Assembly (NCBI GenBank): GCA_022494885.1 | Contig: JAGVSM010001168.1 | Span: 62,001 to 126,000 of the forward strand | Source of the DNA: Micrasema longulum | Taxonomy: Eukaryota; Arthropoda; Insecta; Trichoptera; Brachycentridae | Direction of reading: 5' to 3' | DNA length: 64,000 bases | In this document: positions 1 through 10,100 of the stretch, one piece after another | Layout: each line of letters opens with the position of its first letter | Position numbering within the stretch: position 1 is the first letter of the stretch | The notes under the pieces: generated by a model | Database searches by the model: none | What the model saw: only the letters and a program-made list of their open reading frames with translations | What the model was told of the DNA's origin: nothing | Program-made: the position numbers and the translations under genes

Positions 1-154
1 GGGTATACGAAACAAACCAAAAATCCAATAAACAATTTTATTTAAACGTAAAATGGTATAAAATATATAAAGGAGGTACCATTGAATTTCGTGAAATAAC
101 AATTTTTTTATTAAAATAAAAAAAATATATATTTCTTAGTTTTTTTTTTTTCCA
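1..154. other. AT-rich intron sequence, nothing recognised
   Basis: This stretch is mostly A/T runs. I see no exon of the protease whose minus-strand exons end at 977, although its missing catalytic Asp and Ser exons must lie further in this direction. Confidence 0.4.
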
Positions 155-535
155 TTATAAACTACGATAAATAATAAAAATAATGTGACCTCACTGAGGT
201 TACCTGTGCCGAGGACGCTTTACAATATACTCATTTAAAAAAATATATTTTTGCATGTGAGAATAAACAAAGAAGACTTGATAAACAGAGATAATTAACA
301 AAATGTTACATTAGAAATTTAATATTGTCTAGTCATTTTATGTCTCGTCATCATGTGCTTTTTTAGATTGATTTTAAATTTGTCTCCAGTAAAAGTTTTC
401 AAGTAGTAAGATAAGTCGTTGTAGTATTTTAAGTCCATTATGTAGTATTTTTGACTGTCCTGTGTTTGTCTTTGCTTTTTCAATATGATAGTGTTATTGT
501 TGTCTGGTATTATATTTGTGTATGTTAGCATTTTT
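155..535 (-). mobile_element. LINE 3' end (family K), inverted copy of 8690-9075
   Basis: Minus-strand reading at 319-531 ends in a Lys-rich tail like the C-termini of LINE reverse transcriptases (Y-N-D-L then K-x-N-L-K-K). The 3' UTR at about 155-310, with the motif GTGACCTCACTGAGGTTACC, recurs in opposite orientation at about 8925-9070. The match between two loci identifies it as repeat; the LINE assignment rests on the C-terminal pattern. Confidence 0.6.
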
Positions 536-784
536 GACTAATATTATGTCGTCGTCTTGTATGTTTTCCAGTGTTATTTTGTGCACAATAATTATATTGT
601 AATATTAATAAATAAATTAAAAGATATTTAACAGATATATAGAACCTCTTTGAGGAGGGAAGTCTGGGTATTTACAGGGTACATTTCCACATTCCTTAAT
701 TATTCCTTCATCTTGGTTTAGATAGTAATAATTACTTAGTCTCTATTAAGATAAATTTTATAATTATTTTTAATCGAGAAACAT

Positions 785-925
785 TTGCATTCTTACAGTT
801 TATTAAATGAGAAGTGGATAACTTGAATCGGAAAATGACAATCAAGTTTTAGAGCGGGTTTTGAACCATGGACCTCTGATCTGTGAGTCCTCAACACTAC
901 CACAATTATAGGCATAATTTATGCA
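785..925 (-). mobile_element. Degraded tRNA-derived SINE (family 3)
   Basis: A decayed minus-strand copy of the element seen clearly at 7135-7341. It keeps the 'gttttgaaccatggacctctgatc' type B-box region in altered form and the adjoining 'gcattcttacagttta' tail. The A box is barely recognisable. Confidence 0.45.
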
Positions 926-976
926 TTTTTACTAGGGAAATATATTTATTTTCAAAGTAATCTAAATGCCACCCAC

Positions 977-1101
977 CTCAGAAATCTGGACCCCACTATC
1001 CAGGGGATGGTCCCAAGTGCTGTAATATTTTCCAGCAGCCACTCGGTAAAACTCTGCATCATATTTGACTTTACGATTCTCATTAAAGAAGCAATGAGCC
1101 G
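977..1101 (-). CDS. modSP: Protease exon with catalytic histidine (AAHC)
   Basis: The acceptor is ATATTTTAG and the donor GAG|GTGGGT. The exon is 125 nt, starts in phase 1 and ends in phase 0. With the last base of the previous exon it encodes A-A-H-C-F-F-N-E-N-R-K, the chymotrypsin-family His57 motif, followed by about 30 residues including VAAGKYYSTWDHPLDSG, which corresponds to the stretch after the histidine in HP14-like proteases. No following exon was recognised between 976 and position 1. The rest of the catalytic domain therefore either lies outside the window or was missed. Confidence 0.88.
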
Positions 1102-4100
1102 CTAAAATATATTAAAAAAACATTAAAAGCATGTACAAACGTCATTTCTTTATATTCTGCTATTTTATTTGTAAATTATTCGTGTTCGAGCGGATGAAGG
1201 ATATAGTTTTGTGAGTGAAACGAAACCACAGCCCGTATTCTGTCACAATTTCGTTTCGTAAGATCGTTCGTTTCTCATATATCCATATCACTCGAACGCA
1301 ATAAAAATCGTATTTCGCTCTCGTTCCCACTCATTCTTATTCTTCAAGGCGGGGTTCAGTGCCATACAAGCTCCTGACGTCACTGCAACCTGTGAAGATC
1401 TAAGATGACAAATACCCGTGAATAGTTCTAGCCCTCCAAGTACAGGTAAAGAACCTGGCTACTACATGGTGTGTTCAGAAAATAACGGGAATTTTTAAAT
1501 TGTGCAGGTTTGGAGAGTCATTGTCATTTTTTTAAAACTAAGTTGGTATACATGCCCCTGACGTATGCTAAAATTTTCAGCTTTGTTCATTGTTTGCTTT
1601 GTCTGTGGCAGCCTCTAAAGTTATTGAAAAATGTTTTCATACATAATTATAAAAAATAAATTCAATAAAAATACGTTCGGAGAAAAATACGACATGTTTG
1701 GCATTGATTGTTGTGACGTCAAGATTCGTGATAATGTTCTTAACAAAATTCAATGGCGAAGAATAAATAAACATCAATCGTGACGTATTAGAGGCGTGGC
1801 CAAAGGAATGACCGTTTTTTGCGGGAATTCAAAATTACAAATTTAAAAATATCTTTTATGCTGCTAATAATTATCAAAAAGATAATTTACTGGACAGTAT
1901 TTCATAGACCTTTATCACTTCAAAAATGTATAAAAAAAACTGTTATTTTCCTATTAAAGGAATTATTGAGTTTAAATGTAAAACTACACCTGGTGGCACG
2001 TAAGAGAAGCTCTGCTTTCAAATAGGGGTGCACTGGTAAGAATATGGTTAGATTAAATTTTTTTTTTAAATACGAGTACATAGGAAAAAATATAATCCTG
2101 CTGCGCAATCACATATTTAAATTTCACCGGTGTAAATATGGAAAATACTCCAAAACTGCTATTTTCATTTAATTATTTTTTATTTATAATGCTATGTATT
2201 GCATTTAGCCGGCGCGCCGGTCGGCAAGCCAAGTGTCAAGAAAAGCAGTCTCCGTAGTAATTGTAATTTAATTATATATTTTTTGTATTAGATACTCCTT
2301 ACTATTTTGCAAATGCAATATATTGTGTTATTTTTTATAGTAAACGCTGATTTTTCGCCAGTGACCTGTATTTATTTACGAGAAAAACAAAAAACAAACC
2401 GACATGAGCTTTGACTTGGAGATTACACAGCGTTGACTTATGACTGCGATAATTTAAGCATGTTCATTATTGTTCATTGTGATCGCTCAAATGCTTACCA
2501 TGTTTTTAAGCACGTCGATAGTTATTTGTGATTAAGCTACTGGTATAAGTAAACAAAGGCGGTAACTATGGGTATGTTTTACACTATGCGTAGGGTGAGT
2601 CATTATTTATAGTAATGCGTAATAATATTAGTTCGATAGGTTATACACTAATATTTACTAACACCGCAAATGAAAACCTCTATGCGTGAAGCGAGCGTTA
2701 GCGATTACACTTGTTATTAATAATTATAATAAATATATATATATTCTAGCGGACCCGGCAGACGTTTTCCTGCCCGAACGTTGGCTTGCCTGCTATTACC
2801 TTGGAAAAAGACTTTTCATTGATAAGTAGGTCCCTAGGTACTGGTTTTTGATTAAATTCCAAAACTAAAAATTGTTAATATTCAAATATTGATTTTAAGT
2901 AGGTACCTAGGTACTTGTTTATGGTTGAATTCCAAAACATAAAATAAATATTTTTTTCAATTATAGACAAAAAACAGCATCTTTCCATTTTTTTATAAAT
3001 GCATTCTCCTCGAATGCAACAGGCCAGGAGGCCCAATTATAGTGGTGAATTACATCACAGAACACCCAGGCTTGAGAAAAATCACATCATATTTTTTTGT
3101 GTTCTCACCAGGAATCGAACCCGGAACCTTCCGTGTGTGAGTGAAGCGTCTTGGCTCTTACACGGTGGAGGCCGCCAATTAATAACATATTAGATTGAAG
3201 ATTTTAATATCTACGAACACGCACAGCGCAAAGATCTATATCTCTCTGAAAACCGCACGTATATCGGTTAAGCCGTTTAGGAGGAGTTCAGTGAAACTAT
3301 ATATATAAAGATATACATGCGTATGTGGATATTACCGCCGATGACGATGTGAGTATGCAGTAATGTTCCTCCGCAGATCTGTCTAAAAATTCCAGAAATC
3401 TTTTGATAAATACCGACGTGCCAAGGAAATGAATTGGTCTTTGCTACCACACCGTTCACAATATGACTGATCCCAAATGACTTTTCATAGCCGCAATCTA
3501 AAAGTAAAAGTGGACCATTTACATAAAATACAAATAGACCATTCGCTGAGGAGTGGATGAGGTCTCATCCCGGAGGAGGGGAATTTAGAGGGGGCCGTGG
3601 AATAATAATACGCCACTGGCCAATAAAGTCATCCATACGGAAAAAAACATTCTTTTTATTTATTTATTAAAATAAAACAATAGCCATTTTAACAACAAAA
3701 AAAACAATATTTACAAATAAACCAAAATTACACTACTACTACTACTACTACCATCACGCCATTTCCCCGTAGGGGTAGGCAGAGAGAATGGACCGCCACA
3801 CACGTCTATCCTGGCATACAATCCTAGCCTCTTCCACATTCATACATCTTGTCATACATGCCCTTCGGTTCTGTCTGCTTTTGACATGACCAGACTTAAG
3901 ATTTTGGTTTATCTGATCATGCCACGTCTTCCTTGGTCGTCCTCGTCTCACGTTGCCGTTCATTTTCGCCATATATACTTGTTTTACCATTCTTTCGTCG
4001 TCCATTCGTTCTACGTGACCAAACCATCTCAGTGACCCTTTCTTATCTTATCAATTATACTTGACTCAGATTTACACTCTCGCCTGATTTCATCATTCGT

Positions 4101-7100
4101 GTCATACATTGATTTATGTTGTTCTAAAAATATTATTGATTAAAATAAAATAATCATTTGTAAGACGTCACTCCCCATTATGTACACAAGAATTATTTAT
4201 TTCTTTTACGTAATGGGAAATGTTAATGTAAATATATCTATTTGATTAATGTAACATTGTATTTAGTTGTAATATTGTATTTTTATTTGTTATTAATAAA
4301 ACAATAATTAAAAAAACGTAAACCTACTAATTTAAGAGTAGTTTAGTCGCCTTCTGTTTGATGTGCGTATGCGGTTTTTGGACCATTCTTAATTCTATGA
4401 CCCGCACACAGGCCATGCCGTTGTGGGATTTTTTTTGTGTAAATGTAATAGTTTTTTTTGTATTTATACTTATGTATTCATACCTATTGTAAAATTAAAG
4501 AGAAAAAAAATGTTCAATAGATAGATACCTGGTTTGCAGATGGTTTTTTTCCCTGTCCACCGCCCAGATTTGCACTCCATGTCAGAAAGTGTTTCAGTGG
4601 GAAAATGTCCATCTTTACACCCCGGGTGAAGTTTCGTGCCATGGGGTGAATATTCTCCACACTGAATGGTACTATAATTTGGCGTATAGCACTCGTAATT
4701 AACTGAATTGGATATCCTTATTTTACATTTCTCTGAAACAAAATTCATCATTAAACCCTAATCCTCATCTGTTGGTTTATAGGGCGCTGCATTGTAAAAG
4801 TACATGCGGCGTATCTCGATCATGTGTTACAGGAAGGTAAGGTGATCAGTCTAACGCTTAAGGGATGGTGAAATATTGCGGTGTAAAACCACCTTATAAA
4901 CAAATAGTTCATGTTGACCCTCCCAGGAATCGAACTTGGGAGCATGGTAGGCGCACACGCCTACCAGTGTAGTACTATGAGGCGGACTTTTCTCTAATTG
5001 ATTATCTCTTCGGGACTTTGTCCTGAGAGTAGCCATCGAGTCGAAAATACTCGTCCGGGATTCTGGTTTTATTTCATTCACAAAATTGTATTCTTCTGTA
5101 TTGATAAAGATATCCTGTTTATTTTTTTTATTTTTTTATTTATTGATATATTTCATAAATGGTTCATGTTTTTTTAATCTATACAAATCTACTTTTATAC
5201 ATCTAGTAAATGTTACAACTTTAACTCTCCAATAAAAGAGACTAACTCATGTGCTTGGAGAGTGACTTACACTGTTATTGTTGGTTATTTATTGGAATTT
5301 ATATAATTTTAAATATAATTTATCAGTAAAGTTAATAATATTTATTTGTTACACATATACAGTTTATATACATATAAGGGCGGGCATATTGCCATAAGGC
5401 AATTTCTTCCTACCTACCCAAACCGTTCAGTTTGAGAAAATTTATAGTACATGGACATATTCTAGGTAATTACGCAGAATCTTATAATTGCATACAAAAA
5501 TTTCAAACAAAAATTAACATTATACCATGAAGAGAGGAGTGGAGAGGTGATAGGAAGGAAAGAAGGAGAAAGGAAAAACTCAAACTTTAGATCCTCTCTT
5601 TATAGTATAGGGTAAATATTTAGATCATTTTTATTTCTTTAAAAATATGGATCTTTATCAAGATTTTGTTTTATAATTAAAATACAGGGTGTTCATTAAA
5701 CCCTGTCACATCCGAAACCACGATGATCAGTATGAGCAAGAAGACATATTGGGACATAAAAATATTTTTTTAGAACCAATAAAATTTAAAAAAATAAAAT
5801 ATCAAAAAAAGCGAATGGTTGTTTACTTCTGCAGGGGAGAAACGAGGGGGGAGTCTGATACTACGCCACGTTCCCCTCACTTCTCTCCTGCAGAAGTAAG
5901 CAACCATTAGTTTTTTTTTTTTTTTTTTTAAATCTTTGTTGCAAATATTGTTTTAATGGTTTCGGATGTGACAGGGTTTAAAGAACACCCTGTATAATAT
6001 ACCAACAATATGTTAATATACATAAAAAAAAAAATGCAAAATAATGTCATTTCATAGAACAAAACAACCAATTTCCTTCGAGTACCTATTAGAAAACTCC
6101 AAAATTGATGTAGTTAAGTCCATCAGAGATTTAGGAGTTGTTTTGGACTATAAACTGACATACAACGAGCATATAGATAATACAGTAAATAAATCACTGA
6201 AATTACTTGGCTTCATTAACAGAAATCCTCTGATTTCACTAATGTCCGTACAATCAAAACTCTTTATTGCTCAACTGTTCGCCCTCTTCTAGAATATGCC
6301 TCCGTGGTCTGGTCTCCATTCTATGTCAATCGCATAAATCACATTGAATCAGTCCAACATCGCTTGCTTCGAAAAATAGCGTGGATGCTCGGACTAAAGA
6401 GAGATAATTATTCTTATGCTGAAATAGTCAAGGTTCGTGGACAGTGTCCGTTAATAAATAAATAAATATACCACTGATTTTCTCAAATTGAACGGTTTGG
6501 GTAGGTAGGAAGAAATAGCCTTAAGGCAATATGCCCGCCCTTATGCATATGTTGTAAACTGTAAATGCATATTAAGCGTTAAAATGTAATGCTAATATTT
6601 TTTGTTTTTTTTTGCACCACAACAGGCCAAGAGGCCCAATTACAGTGGTGAATTACATTACAGAACACCCAGACTTGAGAAAAATCACATGTAATTTTGG
6701 TGTTCTCACCGGGAATCGAACCCTGAACCTTGACCACTACACCACGGAGGCCGCCATGAAGATCAAATAAAAAATATTATAAAAAAATTACAACAGGGTT
6801 GGAGAACGTTTTGGAGAAGGGAATATGGAAGTCTAGGCATTTAATGGGCTTATGCCCTGTCATCGGCTGGTTTAAGTGGCCACTTTACACTCTGTGTAAC
6901 ACTTACCATTTTGCCTATGTTTGAACATGAATATTTCTTTGATTCTTCCATCTGTTGACTTTAGTGAAGTTACAGAGCTGAAACCTTTATTGTTGTGAAG
7001 AGATTCATATGATTAAATTATTTCACATACTAGGCAACACCTGGAATCAATTTTCCATTTTTCAAACTTCTTCAAGAAGAAGTTTGAAAAATGGAAAATG

Positions 7101-10100
7101 GAACGGTCCAAGGACCAGTTGGATTAATTACAATATTTTTTTTTTTCATTTTTTATTTTCAAAAAAAAAGAAATATTTGCGTTCTTACAATTTACCCAAA
7201 TATTTCATTTTGAGGGCAATTTTCAACGAGTTGTAATTAACTCACTATTAGAAAATGTAATCAAGTTGGGGTAGAATGGGATTCGAACCACAGACCTTCG
7301 GTCCGTGAGTCCGAGACACTAGCCACAGGACCACAACCCGATGTTTGTATATGCAATATTGCAATATGACAGATCATAAGCCCTGTAAATGCCTAGACTT
7401 CCATATTTCCTTCTCTAAAATGTTCTCTATCCCTGTTGTAATTTGTTAATCTTAATGCTTCAGTCTTTTGTTTACAAACATTTGGACAAACTGAAAATAT
7501 TGTAAAAATTATTATGCTCACTGTGGCAAATGGGTATTGAAGACCATTTGTTGTTTCCATTACATTTGATAAATTCCGTATTAGGGTCGTACATGTCATC
7601 ACAATAGGGCCAAATGACTGTCCCATTCGTCACAATATTTCCAGGTATTATCTCTTCATCATAATTTGAAACCGAGTAGTTTCCGTTGAGGGGGTTCTCC
7701 GGAAGAGCGCAGCCAAACCTATGGTTTAATAAATACGTTTCAGTTGTTAAATTTTTGTACATTTTTGTTTTTAAATTGAGAAACAACGGGGTCCCAAACA
7801 AATGCCCATTGTAGATAGCGCCTAATATATTTTTTTAAATTTCAAATGTAGGTATACATTGTACATCTATTGAAATTCAATATAAAAACAACACAAAGAG
7901 ATAGTCATGTTTAAATAATCAACCATTAAAAAAAAAAAAAACATAATTAAAGCATTGACTTTGTGGTCAAACATTTTATTAAATGTTCTTAAATATTTGT
8001 ATTTAACCACTTCCCGACTTTTCTATGTCTACCAGTTTCGAGACGCACCCGTCTCTTCGTTTACGTTGGAAGAACATCAAGAAATTTTGATATTCGTGTT
8101 AAAGAACAAATGAGGTGTCTTCACAATAATAATTTCTCTGAATTTGCAAATCAATTTAAATCGTGACTTTAATAAAAAAATACAAGAGTTAAAATCTTAC
8201 ATACAAATAATAAAGGGTTAAAAGTAAAAAATATGGAAATATTCCACATTACGAAAGCTTTAAAAAATAATGTTCCTTTGATCAATAATCAAATATACAA
8301 CTCACTCCTGTATTTAACTCAGTATTTTTAATATTGTTTGCTAACATTTTAAATATTTTAGGTATACTGTATTGCAGTGTCAGTGTGAAGTGTTTATTGC
8401 AATATCTAGGAACAGCTAGCCCTTCAATACTAGTAAACCTGGCATCTGCAAGACAGTGACAGATAAACAATGTTTAATTACCGATTTATCAAAATTCACT
8501 GTCCCGCATATCCTCACAATTTATGTAATCCGAAAAACAAAAATAATAATGTATTTGTACACATCTAATTTTAACTAAATACAATAATTGACATCAAACA
8601 TTGGATTATTTTCATTTAATCTATATACATGTTTATAAATGTTTCTGACAAAAGTATTCTGAGTATTATTTTATTCAAATCTATAACCTACTTCCACTAT
8701 CTATTAAAACAATTAGTAACGAGAAAATTTTCAAAAAGGCCAAAAAAAATGGATAATGGAGCTAGGTAGAAGTAAAATGGATTGTCTCATTCGCCCAAAC
8801 CAATGTATAGATTATTTTATGTTTTTGTTCTTTCATTATGCATTTTGTAATATAAATAATAAAGATGTACATTAATTAATTATAAACATAAATACGTTGT
8901 GTTAAAAACTGTCTGAACATTTTGTTAATTATCTCTGTTATTTAAGTTAATCTTCTTTGTTTATTCTCAAATGTAAAAAGATTTTTTAAAAAATGTATTT
9001 TGTTAAGTGTCCTCAGCACAGGTAACCCCAGTGAGGTCACATTATTTTTATTATCAATTATAGTTTATAATGGAAAAAATATGAAAAAATAAATAAATGA
9101 AATGTACGAGTTAGTACTCAAATCAAGCAATAGCAAAACATTGCCGTGTTCAGCTCACAAGTTATAAATAAAAACATTTCATATAACTACTTACGTATTT
9201 GTAGTGGGTTTTTTTAAGGTCACTTTCGGGATTTCCAAATCTGAAACAGATAACAATTTCGAGATAAAAATGTTTAAAAAACAAAAATTTGTAAATATGT
9301 AACTACTCGTAAATGAATAATCAATTCTTGATTCTTTTACGTGTATTTATTAAATTAAAACGCTTATTTTACGAAAGTTTTCATGGCTGCAAATAAATTG
9401 AGTTATGTATACCATTTTACTCGGAATTTTCAGCTGGATCGTAAGAGCCGACTCCCATGGAGTAAATTTTGGCGTTAAAAATGACGGACTTCAAATGCCG
9501 ACTGGTGTTTAAATTCTCGATTTCAACGCATATGAGTGGTTATTGTGATTCATGTCCCGGTCAAAATAAAAATCGGATAGTATTTGCCACCATACATAAA
9601 ATTTTAAATAATAAACTACTACTACTACCATCATGCCATTTCTCCTAAGGGATAGGCAGAGAGAATGGACCGCCACACACGTCTATCCTGGCATACATTC
9701 CTAGCTTCTTCCACATTCATACATCTTGTCATACATGCCCTTCGGATCTGTCTGTTTTTGACATGAGCAGACTTAAGATTTTGGTTTATCTGATCATGCC
9801 ACGTCTTCCATGGTTGTCCTCATCTCACGTTGCCGTTCATTTTCGCCATATATACTTGTTTTACCATTCCTTAGCCGTCTATTAGTTTTACATGACCAAA
9901 CCATCTCAGAGACCCTTATCAATTATCAATTATACTTGACTCAGATTTACACTCTCGCCTGATTTCATCATTCGTAACCCTGTCATACATTGATTTCCCA
10001 CACATTCGTCTAAGAGATTGCATTTCAACCGCATTTTTTCGGCTTTCATCCTTCCTCTGCCAGTTCCATGTTTCACTTCCATACATAAGTGTTGGGACTA

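Noticed and set aside
3130..3176. Functional tRNA-like promoter inside the protease intron
   Set aside because: This SINE copy has lost the normal A-box context (CACCGTG..AAGAGCC), and it lies in a Helitron; there is no sign of an independent RNA gene.
8282..8470. Minus-strand frame with an acceptor (TGTCTTGCAG) as another protease exon
   Set aside because: Its phases do not connect the Sushi exons, no domain is recognised, and part of it overlaps the Penelope-like fragment.
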